A stretch of DNA of 64,000 bases from Syntrophus sp963665935. Lineage in GTDB: Bacteria > Desulfobacterota > Syntrophia > Syntrophales > Syntrophaceae. The notes beneath the pieces are model-generated. The model was not told where the DNA came from. It made no database searches and saw only the letters and a list, made by a program, of their open reading frames with translations. The stretch is taken from NCBI GenBank assembly GCA_963665935.1, contig OY762510.1, forward strand, positions 1,302,001-1,366,000, written 5' to 3'. Of the stretch, positions 50,902 to 59,577 are shown piece by piece (positions within the stretch are counted from its first letter, which is position 1; every line of letters begins with the position of its first letter). The position numbers and the translations under genes are program-made.

Positions 50902-51930
50902 ATGAATCGTTTATCGAAGAGTTTTTTGTGGGCATGGCTGATATGTCTGGTTTTTACTGGAAGCAGCTTTGCAACGAACATCGTCATCAATCCGGGAGCC
51001 ACACTGGCAGGAAATACAGCAGCGTTGAGTGCGTTCCAGCGGGCTGCTAATACCTGGGGGAAGCTGTTCAACGATCCAATTACGGTAACGATCAATGCCG
51101 ATCTGGCTCCGCTGGGCTCCGGTATCCTGGGATCAACCAGTTCGGTGATATTGACGGGGGCATACAATACGATTCGAAATCAGATGGTGACTGATGCCGC
51201 CGATGAAGCAAGTAACGGTATCGTTGCTTATCTTCCGACCTCGTCACAGGTCAGCGCCTATGTGCCAACCGGTTTTGGTCTGAGTTCAAGTATGTACGGC
51301 ACTAAGGCAAACCTTAAAGCGATGGGATTTGCCGGCTTGGATGGAGCGTTTGGAGCGATGGATGCCGAAATCACCTTCAGTACCAACTTTAATTTTGACT
51401 ACGACAACTCCAACGGAGTCACTGCAGGGTCCTATGACTTCGAAACCGTCGCCGCCCATGAAATCGGCCATGTCCTTGGCTTCGTATCCGCTGTGGATAT
51501 CGTTGATTACTATCTGGCGATTGGGCAAAAGACTGACATTCCATTTTATGCATTGGACCTCTTTCGATTTGGTACCGCTACCCCCACAGATGAGGCAAGC
51601 TTCACAACAACGCCCCGCTCCCTTCTTACCGGGGGAACATCCTATTTCAGTGATGTCGATAACAAATGGTCTCTCTCCACGGGTTACTACACAGGAGATG
51701 GGCGACAGGCGAGCCATTGGAAAGCTGATGAACTGACCGGGATCTATATCGGCCTTATGGATCCCACGCTGGCGTCTGCGACAGTTGAGAATATAACCGG
51801 TGCAGATATCCGCGCCCTGGATGTCATCGGCTGGGATTTGACTCCAGTCCCGATCCCACCCACGCTGATTCTTTTTGGATCAGGCATGCTTACCCTCTTT
51901 GCAGGTTCCCGGCGCCGAATGAAAAATTAG
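50902..51930 (+). CDS. PEP-CTERM zinc metalloprotease (NF038122-like)
   Basis: A 342-residue exported protein. It has a signal peptide (FLWAWLICLVFTGSSFA), a metzincin-type zinc motif AAHEIGHVLGF (residues about 189-199), and a C-terminal sorting signal VPIPPTLILFGSGML followed by a hydrophobic end and RRRMKN. The tag is of the VPxPP type rather than VPEP. It is probably surface-attached after exosortase processing. The ribosome site AAAAGGAGG is strong. A strong terminator follows. Confidence 0.85.
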   Translation: MNRLSKSFLWAWLICLVFTGSSFATNIVINPGATLAGNTAALSAFQRAANTWGKLFNDPITVTINADLAPLGSGILGSTSSVILTGAYNTIRNQMVTDAADEASNGIVAYLPTSSQVSAYVPTGFGLSSSMYGTKANLKAMGFAGLDGAFGAMDAEITFSTNFNFDYDNSNGVTAGSYDFETVAAHEIGHVLGFVSAVDIVDYYLAIGQKTDIPFYALDLFRFGTATPTDEASFTTTPRSLLTGGTSYFSDVDNKWSLSTGYYTGDGRQASHWKADELTGIYIGLMDPTLASATVENITGADIRALDVIGWDLTPVPIPPTLILFGSGMLTLFAGSRRRMKN

Positions 51931-51962
51931 GCAAGAGCCGTCGAATGTATGGTAAACACGCA

Positions 51963-51997
51963 GCAGAAGGCCACCCAGGGGGTGGCCTTCTGCTTTT
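51963..51997 (+). terminator. Strong rho-independent terminator
   Basis: GCAGAAGGCCACCC (51963-51976) pairs perfectly with GGGTGGCCTTCTGC (51980-51993), loop of 3, followed by TTTT. Confidence 0.9.
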
Positions 51998-52033
51998 ATA
52001 ATCACCGATCGCGAAAGCGCAAAGGATCAGGAA

Positions 52034-52762
52034 ATGAGAGCGCTGCTGATGACAGTTTTGATGGCCGGTCAATTAACTGGAATCGGACTGGGCTGGAACC
52101 ATGGTGTGTATGTTCAGGAGTACTGGCGATCCGGCAAACCGTATTATGCGATTGCCAATCATGGAAACGCTGCGGTCATGATTACCGTTTATGAAGAGCG
52201 AACGGGGAAAAAGTTGGCTGGGCCTTGGGAAGTCGATTCCAAAAAGGTTATTCACTCAGATGCGGCCAGGCTTCAGGAAAAGGGGCTCTTGGATTTCAGG
52301 CTTCAATCAGGGATAGCCCTCGGACTGTTGGATGCTCCGCGTGTGCCCGGTACCCTCTGTCCCGAATCGGGGCGCATTGTCACAACCGAGGGGCTTAATG
52401 GATCTGGAGGAAGGCATGATGAGCTGTACTACGAGCAGACCTCTCTAACATTCAAGCCGGAAAGCATCGCCACGATAGAGCTTGTAGTCCGGCCGGGAAT
52501 TGGGGAAATCGTTTATTTCCGGGATAAACTGACGGATTTGGATGTCAAGTGCGAAACCCTGCCCGTTGAATCGACAAAAGAAAAAATTACTGTCGATACA
52601 AACCATCCTGTGAAAAACCTGATGTGTCATCGGATCCGGTTACGATATAAGACCCCCAAAGCCACTCAACCCACGATGATGGTTTTGGACGGATGGCGCT
52701 GGATCATAGTGGGCAAAAAGGGCCACGGCCTGACGCGGGGGATCCTTATTGAACCAAGATGA
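52034..52762 (+). CDS. Exported or cell-envelope protein of unknown function
   Basis: A 242-residue protein I do not recognise. The N-terminus (MRALLMTVLMAGQLTGIGLG) looks like a short signal peptide. The rest is beta-rich with no cysteine motif: only two or three cysteines, spread apart. It has no PEP-CTERM tag. It lies between two PEP-CTERM peptidase genes, starts 37 bp after a terminator (GGATCAGGA upstream), and may be secreted with them. Confidence 0.55.
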   Translation: MRALLMTVLMAGQLTGIGLGWNHGVYVQEYWRSGKPYYAIANHGNAAVMITVYEERTGKKLAGPWEVDSKKVIHSDAARLQEKGLLDFRLQSGIALGLLDAPRVPGTLCPESGRIVTTEGLNGSGGRHDELYYEQTSLTFKPESIATIELVVRPGIGEIVYFRDKLTDLDVKCETLPVESTKEKITVDTNHPVKNLMCHRIRLRYKTPKATQPTMMVLDGWRWIIVGKKGHGLTRGILIEPR

Positions 52763-52875
52763 CCGGTTCTCTCACATAAAGACATTTCAATCGCGAAGTT
52801 GGTTTTAGGCAACAATTGTAAAGCACCTACTTAAACAGAAGGAGGGCATGTCCCTTATGCTTGCCGATTTGCTGA
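52763..52875. other. Intergenic region with a micro-ORF start
   Basis: Contains AGAAGGAGGGC followed by ATG at 52848, which opens a 17-codon frame (MSLMLADLLKVCLTPKP) ending at TAG 52899-52901 within the repeat copy 2. The ribosome site is the same as those of the PEP-CTERM genes. Confidence 0.3.
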
Positions 52876-52953
52876 AGGTTTGCCTTACGCCTAAACCTTA
52901 GAAAAAAATACCTTTTAAATGGTATTGATTTTTTGTGGGACTATGAAATGATC
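52876..52953 (+). repeat. Conserved upstream element, copy 2
   Basis: Matches 50651-50725 along its length with a few changes and short indels, including a shared 20-base core TAAATGGTATTGATTTTTTG. It lies 170 bp before the ATG of the cysteine-peptidase gene, nearly the same distance as copy 1 from its gene. Confidence 0.7.
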
Positions 52954-53122
52954 AAATTTCAAAAGTGCCTATGGACTCTTGTAACCGGAGGTCCATCGAA
53001 GGAATATGGTGTGGTCAGCTTGCAAGGCCATGATTTTTTTTGATTGAAGGAATTCAGGCGAGGGCCTTGCGATGCTCATAATTTATAATCATATGAACAG
53101 GAAAAGAAGGAGGGCAACGATC

Positions 53123-54115
53123 ATGAAAAGATGGCGTTCCACAGTGTTATCCGCGTTTTTGGTTTCGGTCTTATCGGTTTTTCTCTTTTTACCCACCGGC
53201 TTTGCCGGGAGTATCAGCTCGTCGTTGCTGGGGAGCTATTCACTGGGCGGTACGACCCTTTCAGGCGTCCCTACCTATGACTGGTGGTATGGGTGTTCGC
53301 CCACCTCCGCCGGGATGATGGTGGGATACTACGACACAAAAGGTTATAAGGGGCTTTCTTACAGCAATTTAGTTGCTGGAGGAGCGGCGGAATCTACGAC
53401 TTTTACAATAGCCAATAACTGGCTCTATAAAGCAAATAATGCCATTGCCAGTTACGGTTATGTCACTGATTTTTATCGTTATTCGAATGGTACACCGGAT
53501 TACAATACTTCTGGAAACGGTGCTTTCGGGGTTTCCGGTGAAGATGCCCAAATCGTAACGCATTCATTTACCAGCCTTGCAGACTTTATGGGCACCAGCC
53601 AGGATTCCGTCGGGAACAGCAACGGATCGACGACGTTTTACTATTGGACAAATGGTGCTGCTTTCACGGCGCAAGATGCTCTTGACTATGGTCTCTCTAA
53701 CCAAGACGGCATGTACGGCATATTGGAATACCTCCAGTATTGCGGGTACGGTGTGACGTCTATGGACAAAATTTATACTCAGCTCATCGACACGAAGGCT
53801 TCTCTCGGCTTTACCTTCGCTGACTATCAGAAGGAGATCGATGCCGGACGTGTCGTCATGATCCAGGTTGAAGGCCACTCGATGTTCGGCTATGGTTACG
53901 GAGACAACAATTTGATTTACTTCTACAATACCTGGGATGACCAGGAGCACACAATGACCTGGGGTGGATCTTATGCAGGCATGGAGCAGTGGGGGGTTGT
54001 CTGCTTTGAATTGGCAGGTGGAAGCGCTGTCCCTCTGCCGCCTTCGATCCTGCTTCTCGGCTTCGGTCTTGCCGGTATTGGAGGGTTCAGGGTCAGGAAC
54101 CTTCGCAGGAAATAA
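53123..54115 (+). CDS. PEP-CTERM C39-like cysteine peptidase
   Basis: About 330 residues. The ATG at 53123 is chosen because AAGAAGGAGGG precedes it; an upstream in-frame ATG at 53072 lacks one. After a signal peptide (LSAFLVSVLSVFLFLPTGFA) comes YDWWYGCSPTSAGMMVGYYD with the likely catalytic Cys. The His is in QVEGHSMFGYGY and an Asn/Asp in YFYNTWDD, as in papain-like C39 domains. The C-terminus is VPLPPSILLLGFGLAG with a basic NLRRK end, a sorting tag of the VPxPP type. A terminator follows. Confidence 0.82.
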   Translation: MKRWRSTVLSAFLVSVLSVFLFLPTGFAGSISSSLLGSYSLGGTTLSGVPTYDWWYGCSPTSAGMMVGYYDTKGYKGLSYSNLVAGGAAESTTFTIANNWLYKANNAIASYGYVTDFYRYSNGTPDYNTSGNGAFGVSGEDAQIVTHSFTSLADFMGTSQDSVGNSNGSTTFYYWTNGAAFTAQDALDYGLSNQDGMYGILEYLQYCGYGVTSMDKIYTQLIDTKASLGFTFADYQKEIDAGRVVMIQVEGHSMFGYGYGDNNLIYFYNTWDDQEHTMTWGGSYAGMEQWGVVCFELAGGSAVPLPPSILLLGFGLAGIGGFRVRNLRRK

Positions 54116-54136
54116 CGCATATTGACTGAAAAGGCC

Positions 54137-54181
54137 AAAAGCCCGCCTCGTTCTCTCCAAAGGAAAAGGCGGGCTTTTTTT
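54137..54181 (+). terminator. Rho-independent terminator
   Basis: AAAAGCCCGCC (54137-54147) pairs with GGCGGGCTTTT (54168-54178) across a 20-base loop, inside a seven-T run. Confidence 0.88.
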
Positions 54182-54404
54182 ATTCCCGTCATCCGTCCGG
54201 CTCTGCCTGTGTCGTTGACGCCCCGCTATCGTCCTCGGTTCCGGGCATGAACGCTTTCCTTCGATGAACCAAAAGGACTACAGGTCTCGCCCGGGGAAAT
54301 ATTTTGCCTTTCCCCGGCAGATATGATAGGTGACGATTTCGTATTAAAATCACCGTCGTGTAAAACGTATCGGGGATTTTCAAGTTCATTCGAGGTGAGT
54401 CGCA

Positions 54405-54692
54405 TTGAAAATCACGAAGGAAGAAGTGACCTATGTCGCCCATCTGGCGCGGCTGGAATTTTCTGAAACGGAAAAGGAAATGTTCACGGGGCAGTTGAAT
54501 GACATCCTGCTGTACATGGATAAGCTCAATGAGGTCGATACGGCCGGGGTGGAGCCCCTCAGCCATGCCATCTCCCTGAACAATGCCTTCCGGGAGGACA
54601 AGGTTCAGGTATCCCTCCCTCAGGAGGGTTCCCTGGCCAATGCACCGGATCCCCGAGGGGAATTTTTCCGGGTGCCCAAGGTCATCGAGTGA
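54405..54692 (+). CDS. gatC: Asp/Glu-tRNA amidotransferase subunit C
   Basis: A 95-residue stabilising subunit. It starts with TTG, supported by GAGGTGA upstream. It begins MKITKEEVTYVAHLARLEFS, and the GVEPLSHAISLNNAFREDKV region is typical. With GatA and GatB downstream it makes Gln-tRNA and Asn-tRNA by transamidation. Confidence 0.92.
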   Translation: MKITKEEVTYVAHLARLEFSETEKEMFTGQLNDILLYMDKLNEVDTAGVEPLSHAISLNNAFREDKVQVSLPQEGSLANAPDPRGEFFRVPKVIE

Positions 54693-54781
54693 GCATTTTT
54701 GGACAACATTTCAGGACGGAATTCCGGCGGCAGAGGTCATAAGACGCTTTGGATCGTTTTCCGTCCTGCAAAGAGGAGCCT

Positions 54782-56239
54782 ATGGAACTTTATTCTTTAA
54801 CCATTCACGAATTACAGGAAAAAATCCGGAACGGCGAAGTTTCGTCCATGGACATCGTTCAGTCCGTCTTCGGCCGCATCGATGCCGTTGAGGAGAAGGT
54901 CCATGCCTACATTACCCTGATGCGGGAATCGGCCCTTGAAGCGGCAGGGATTGCCGACGAACGGATCCGGGCGGGCCAAATCAAGCCGTTGACCGGTATC
55001 CCCATCGCCCTGAAAGACATTTACTGCACGCAGGGCGTTCGAACGACCTGCGGCTCCCGCATCCTTGAGAACTATGTCCCTCCTTACGACGCCACGGTGA
55101 TCACCAAGCTGCGCGACGCGGGCGCGGTCTTTACGGGGAAGACGAACATGGACGAGTTCGCCATGGGTTCGTCGACAGAGACCTCCTATTACGGGGTAAC
55201 CCGGAATCCCTGGGACCTGGAGCGGATACCGGGCGGTTCCAGCGGGGGCTCCGCCGCTGCGGTGGCTGCAGATGAATGCATCGCGTCCCTCGGATCGGAT
55301 ACGGGCGGCTCCATTCGTCAGCCTGCGGCCCTGTGCGGTGTCGTCGGAATGAAGCCCACCTATGGCCGGGTTTCCCGCTTCGGTCTGATCGCCTTTGCCT
55401 CTTCCCTGGATCAGATCGGGCCTTTCACGAAAGATGTGGAAGACTGCGCCATCCTGTTGAACGCCATTGCCGGCTACGACCCTCGGGAATCCACTTCGGT
55501 CCCTGTGGAGGTTCCGGACTACCGCGATTTCCTGAATCGGGGCATCAAGGGCTGGACGGTCGGCATTCCCAGGGAATACTTTATCGAAGGGATCGATCCC
55601 GAAGTGCGGGCCGCCATCGAACAGGCCATCAAGACTGTAGAGGGACTGGGGGCTAAATGCCGGGAAATCTCCCTGCCGCACACGGAATACAGTGTGGCGG
55701 TTTATTACATCGTCGCCCCGGCGGAGGCGAGCTCCAACCTGGCCCGTTATGACGGTGTCAAATACGGCTTCCGCGTCAAGGAATGCCGGGACCTTCTGGA
55801 CATGTACAAGAAGACGCGGTCGGCGGGCTTCGGTGCGGAGGTGAAGCGGCGCATCATGCTCGGGACCTACGCCCTTTCTTCCGGGTATTACGATGCCTAT
55901 TTCAAAAAGGCCTCCCAGGTCCGGGGGCTCATCAAGAAGGATTTTGATGAAGCCCTGCGGGGATGCGACGTGATCCTGACCCCCACGACTCCGACGCCGG
56001 CCTTCAAAATCGGCGAAAAAACGGATGATCCGATGCAGATGTATCTTTCCGACATCTTCACCATTTCCACGAATCTCGCCGGCATTCCCGGGATTTCCCT
56101 TCCCTGCGGGTATACGCAGGGCGGACTGCCCATCGGCGTGCAGTTTCTGGCGGGGCATTTTGAAGAAGGAAAGCTTCTCCAGATCTCCTCCGCCTATGAA
56201 AAGCATGCCCAAATCGAAAGAAGGAGGCCGACCCTCTGA
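54782..56239 (+). CDS. gatA: Asp/Glu-tRNA amidotransferase subunit A
   Basis: A 485-residue amidase. The catalytic Ser-cisSer-Lys triad is visible: Lys in IALKDIYCT, the cis-Ser in SDTGGSIRQPAA, and the nucleophile in the same block. GGSSGGSAAAV is the family signature. The ATG at 54782 has GAGGAG upstream. Its stop overlaps the gatB ATG. Confidence 0.95.
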   Translation: MELYSLTIHELQEKIRNGEVSSMDIVQSVFGRIDAVEEKVHAYITLMRESALEAAGIADERIRAGQIKPLTGIPIALKDIYCTQGVRTTCGSRILENYVPPYDATVITKLRDAGAVFTGKTNMDEFAMGSSTETSYYGVTRNPWDLERIPGGSSGGSAAAVAADECIASLGSDTGGSIRQPAALCGVVGMKPTYGRVSRFGLIAFASSLDQIGPFTKDVEDCAILLNAIAGYDPRESTSVPVEVPDYRDFLNRGIKGWTVGIPREYFIEGIDPEVRAAIEQAIKTVEGLGAKCREISLPHTEYSVAVYYIVAPAEASSNLARYDGVKYGFRVKECRDLLDMYKKTRSAGFGAEVKRRIMLGTYALSSGYYDAYFKKASQVRGLIKKDFDEALRGCDVILTPTTPTPAFKIGEKTDDPMQMYLSDIFTISTNLAGIPGISLPCGYTQGGLPIGVQFLAGHFEEGKLLQISSAYEKHAQIERRRPTL

Positions 56240-57669
56240 TGGAATACGAACCTGTAATCGGGCTGGAAGTCCATGCCCAACTGCTGACGGAATCCAAGAT
56301 CTTCTGCGGCTGCTCCACCAGATTCGGGGCGGCGCCCAACTCCCACACCTGCCCGGTCTGCCTGGGGATGCCCGGCGTGCTGCCCGTCCTGAACCGGAAG
56401 GTGGTGGAGTACGGGATGAAGATGGCCTTGGCCACCTCCTGCCGGATCAATGAGGAATGCAGCTTTGCCCGGAAGAATTACTTCTACCCCGACCTTCCCA
56501 AGGGATACCAGATTTCCCAGTATGCCTATCCCCTGGCGGAATTCGGCCATGTGGACATCGAAGTGGAGGACGGGAAGAAGCGAATTGGTCTGACCCGCAT
56601 CCATATGGAGGAAGATGCGGGCAAGCTCATCCATGACGCCCATAATCCCTGGAGTTACGTGGATCTCAACCGCACCGGCGTGCCGCTGATCGAGATCGTC
56701 AGCGAACCGGATATGCGCAGTGCCGAGGAAGCGGCGGCCTATCTGCGGCGGCTCCATGAAATCCTGGTTTATCTGGAAATCTGTGACGGCAATATGGAGG
56801 AGGGCAGCTTCCGCTGTGACGCCAACGTTTCTCTCCGGCCCAAAGGGGAGAGCGAGTTTGGAATCAGGGCGGAGCTGAAGAACATGAATTCCTTCCGCAA
56901 TGTCCAGCGCGCCCTTGAATACGAAATCAAGAGACAGCAGTACATCCTGGAAGGGGGCGGAACGGTGGTGCAGGAAACGCGCCTCTGGGATGACAGCCAG
57001 GGGGTGACCCACTCCATGCGCAGCAAGGAAGAAGCCCATGATTACCGCTATTTTCCAGACCCGGATCTGGTGGCGATCAAGGTTTCCGCGGATTGGGTAG
57101 AGGCCGTCCTTCAGGAACAGCCGGAACTGCCCCTGGAAAAGCGTGAGCGCTTCGTGCGGGACTATGGCATTCCGTCCTATGATGCCGGCGTGCTGTCCTC
57201 CAGCCGGGCCTTGGCCGATTATTACGAGGAGGTTGCCCGGCAGTCGGCAAATCCCAAGGCGGCCAGCAACTGGGTGATGGGAGACCTGCTCCGCTTCCTC
57301 AATGAGGAAAAGCGGGACATCCGGGATTGCCCTGTTTCTTCCGCGTCTCTGAGCGAGATGATCCGGATGATCGATTCGGGGACCATCAGCGGCAAGATGG
57401 CCAAGGAGATCATCGAGGTCATGTACTCAACGGGCAAAACAGCCCCGGCGATTGTGGAAGAAAAGGGAATGGTCCAGATTACGGACGAATTCGCGCTTGC
57501 TTCCGTGATTGCCGGGATACTGGAGGCCAATCCGAACCAGTTGGCCCAGTACCGCGCCGGAAAGGACAAGCTCTTCGGCTATTTCGTCGGTCAGGTCATG
57601 AAGGAAACCAAAGGGAAGGCCAATCCCCAGATCATCAATGACCTCCTGAAGAAGATGCTGGCGGGATAA
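56239..57669 (+). CDS. gatB: Asp/Glu-tRNA amidotransferase subunit B
   Basis: A 476-residue subunit that activates the misacylated tRNA. It begins EYEPVIGLEVHAQLLTESK. Zinc-site cysteines are in FCGCSTRFG and HTCPVCLG. YFYPDLPKGYQISQY and EEDAGKLIHD are conserved. The C-terminal YqeY-like tail is complete. Confidence 0.96.
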   Translation: MEYEPVIGLEVHAQLLTESKIFCGCSTRFGAAPNSHTCPVCLGMPGVLPVLNRKVVEYGMKMALATSCRINEECSFARKNYFYPDLPKGYQISQYAYPLAEFGHVDIEVEDGKKRIGLTRIHMEEDAGKLIHDAHNPWSYVDLNRTGVPLIEIVSEPDMRSAEEAAAYLRRLHEILVYLEICDGNMEEGSFRCDANVSLRPKGESEFGIRAELKNMNSFRNVQRALEYEIKRQQYILEGGGTVVQETRLWDDSQGVTHSMRSKEEAHDYRYFPDPDLVAIKVSADWVEAVLQEQPELPLEKRERFVRDYGIPSYDAGVLSSSRALADYYEEVARQSANPKAASNWVMGDLLRFLNEEKRDIRDCPVSSASLSEMIRMIDSGTISGKMAKEIIEVMYSTGKTAPAIVEEKGMVQITDEFALASVIAGILEANPNQLAQYRAGKDKLFGYFVGQVMKETKGKANPQIINDLLKKMLAG

Positions 57670-57707
57670 CCGGCGGGGAACTATTTAAAGGAAATCGGAA
57701 ATCAAGG

Positions 57708-58781
57708 ATGCCCGCATCGACACTTGCCTGGCAGAAGAATGCCGTCCTTCTCCTGGATCAAAAGGCCCTGCCGACGGAAGAGCGTACGCTGATTTGTACC
57801 CGCTATGAAGAGGTGCTGGCGGCCATTAAGGATTTGACCGTCCGCGGTGCGCCCGCCATCGGAGTGGCGGCGGCCATGGGGATTGCGCTGGGCGCTCTTG
57901 CCCTGCCGGCGGATTCTTCCGAGGAGTTTCAGAAGGGATTTGAAGTCCTGTGTGATCAATTTGCCGCGGCGCGGCCGACAGCGAGAAATCTCTTCTGGGC
58001 TATCGAACGGATGAAGGGCTGTTTCGCCGAAAATTTCCGTCCAGCCGAATCGGCGGAATCAATAGCCGGAGAAACGGAAAAAGTCCGACAGGTCCTGGTA
58101 GTCGAAGCTCAGAGGATGGCCGAGGAGGATGTGGCCATCAATCGGCGGATCGGACAGCAGGGGCAGATCCTGATCGGTGACGGGGCCCGCATTTTGACCC
58201 ATTGCAATGCCGGCGCCTTGGCCACGGCCGGTTACGGTACGGCCTTGGGGGTGATCCGGGCGGCCCGGGATGCGGGCAAACAGATCCAGGTCTTCGCCGA
58301 CGAAACACGGCCCGTCCTTCAGGGGGCCCGTTTGACCGCCTGGGAATTGAAGCAGGAAAACATCCCGGTTACCCTGATCACCGACAACATGGCCGGTTTC
58401 CTCATGAAACAGGGACGGATCGACTGCGTACTTGTCGGGGCGGACCGGATTGCCGCCAATGGGGATACCGCCAACAAAATCGGGACTTATTCCCTGGCGG
58501 TTTTAGCATCGGCCCACCAGATCCCCTTTTACATCGCCGCTCCCCTTTCCACAATTGACCGGCAGCTTTCCAGTGGAGCCGAGATCCCCATTGAGGAACG
58601 GCCGGACGAGGAAGTCCTGGCGATTCAGGGCGTACGGATCGCTCCCGTCGGTGTGGATGTTTACAATCCGGCCTTTGATATTACCCCCGGTCGCTACATC
58701 TCCGCCATCATTACGGAAGCTGGAATCGCGCAGTTTCCCTACGAGTCCTCCCTGGAGAAACTTTTTTCCGAAAAATCATGA
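57708..58781 (+). CDS. mtnA: S-methyl-5-thioribose-1-phosphate isomerase
   Basis: A 357-residue enzyme of methionine salvage. Signs: LTVRGAPAIGVAAAMG, LTHCNAGALATAGYGTALG with the catalytic Cys, DETRPVLQGARLTAWEL, and VGADRIAANGDTANKIGTY with the catalytic Asp. It follows gatB by 38 bp and overlaps the HAD gene by 4 bp. Other salvage genes are not in the window. Confidence 0.93.
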   Translation: MPASTLAWQKNAVLLLDQKALPTEERTLICTRYEEVLAAIKDLTVRGAPAIGVAAAMGIALGALALPADSSEEFQKGFEVLCDQFAAARPTARNLFWAIERMKGCFAENFRPAESAESIAGETEKVRQVLVVEAQRMAEEDVAINRRIGQQGQILIGDGARILTHCNAGALATAGYGTALGVIRAARDAGKQIQVFADETRPVLQGARLTAWELKQENIPVTLITDNMAGFLMKQGRIDCVLVGADRIAANGDTANKIGTYSLAVLASAHQIPFYIAAPLSTIDRQLSSGAEIPIEERPDEEVLAIQGVRIAPVGVDVYNPAFDITPGRYISAIITEAGIAQFPYESSLEKLFSEKS

Positions 58782-59434
58782 ACGAGACGGATCAGAAACT
58801 GCTTCTCTTTGATTTTGACGGAGTCCTGGTGGATTCCCTAGAGTTCTATGAAAAGGTTTTCCGCCAGTGCCTGGAGGCGATCGGCAGACCAATTATCTCA
58901 AGCCGGGCCGACTTTCTGGCCCTTTGCCAGGACAATTTTTACGGAGAACTTGCCCGGCGGGGCATTGATCTTTCCGCCTTTCTGGCCGAACTGGCTAAAA
59001 TCCATTCCTCGATCGACACGTCCTTGATCAGGCCTCTTCCCGCCATGACCCCGGTATTGTCGGCCTTGGCCGAACGACACCGGTTGGTGCTCATCTCTTC
59101 CAACAGTGCGGACGTCATCCATGAACTGCTGAGGCGGATGGACGTTTCGGAATGCTTTGAAGCGGTGCTGGGCGCCGATTTCCTTTTGAACAAAACGGAG
59201 AAGATCGTCCATGCGCAGAAAACGAGCGGGTTTTCCAGGGAGGATGTCTATTATGTCGGGGATACCGCCGGCGATATCCGGGAGGCGCGCCGGGCCGGCA
59301 TCAAGAGTATCGCGGTCACCTGGGGTTGGCACGGCCGGGACGCCCTGGAGGCCGTTTCTCCCGATTTTCTCATCGATACCCCCCAGGCCCTTTTTTCTCT
59401 GCTGATGAGGGAAACTTTGGGATCGGGGTCTTAA
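58778..59434 (+). CDS. HAD-superfamily phosphatase
   Basis: A 218-residue protein. Motif I is FDFDGVLVDS, motif II is LISSNSAD, and motifs III/IV are KTEKIVHA and YVGDTAGDIREARRAG. A cap domain lies after motif I, as in phosphoglycolate-phosphatase-like members. It is translationally coupled to mtnA, so it may remove a phosphate from a salvage product, but substrate is unknown. A degraded copy of its 3' end follows. Confidence 0.8.
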   Translation: MNETDQKLLLFDFDGVLVDSLEFYEKVFRQCLEAIGRPIISSRADFLALCQDNFYGELARRGIDLSAFLAELAKIHSSIDTSLIRPLPAMTPVLSALAERHRLVLISSNSADVIHELLRRMDVSECFEAVLGADFLLNKTEKIVHAQKTSGFSREDVYYVGDTAGDIREARRAGIKSIAVTWGWHGRDALEAVSPDFLIDTPQALFSLLMRETLGSGS

Positions 59435-59462
59435 ATTTCGTCAATTTATTATTTTGCCGTAA

Positions 59463-59570
59463 TGGCATTGGTATTGCTAGCATTGTCCCTGGTAAGCTCT
59501 GGGGGCCGTTTCTCCGGATATTCTGATCGATGCGCCTCACGCCCTTTTAAATTTACTAATGTGGGAGACC
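59463..59570 (+). pseudogene. Degraded 3' remnant of a HAD phosphatase paralogue
   Basis: In one frame, 59504-59570 reads AVSPDILIDAPHALLNLLMW plus ET. The intact gene's C-terminus has AVSPDFLIDTPQALFSLLMR plus ET; 16 of 22 residues agree. The similarity extends weakly upstream after a frame change (GIGIASI against GIKSIAV). It is probably the leftover of a duplicated or replaced HAD gene and has no start. Confidence 0.65.
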
Positions 59571-59577
59571 TCCTTTC

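Noticed and set aside
52953..53122. Sigma-54 promoter for the C39-like peptidase gene
   Set aside because: A TTGCA is present near 53020, but the GG lies 12 rather than 10 bases before the GC.
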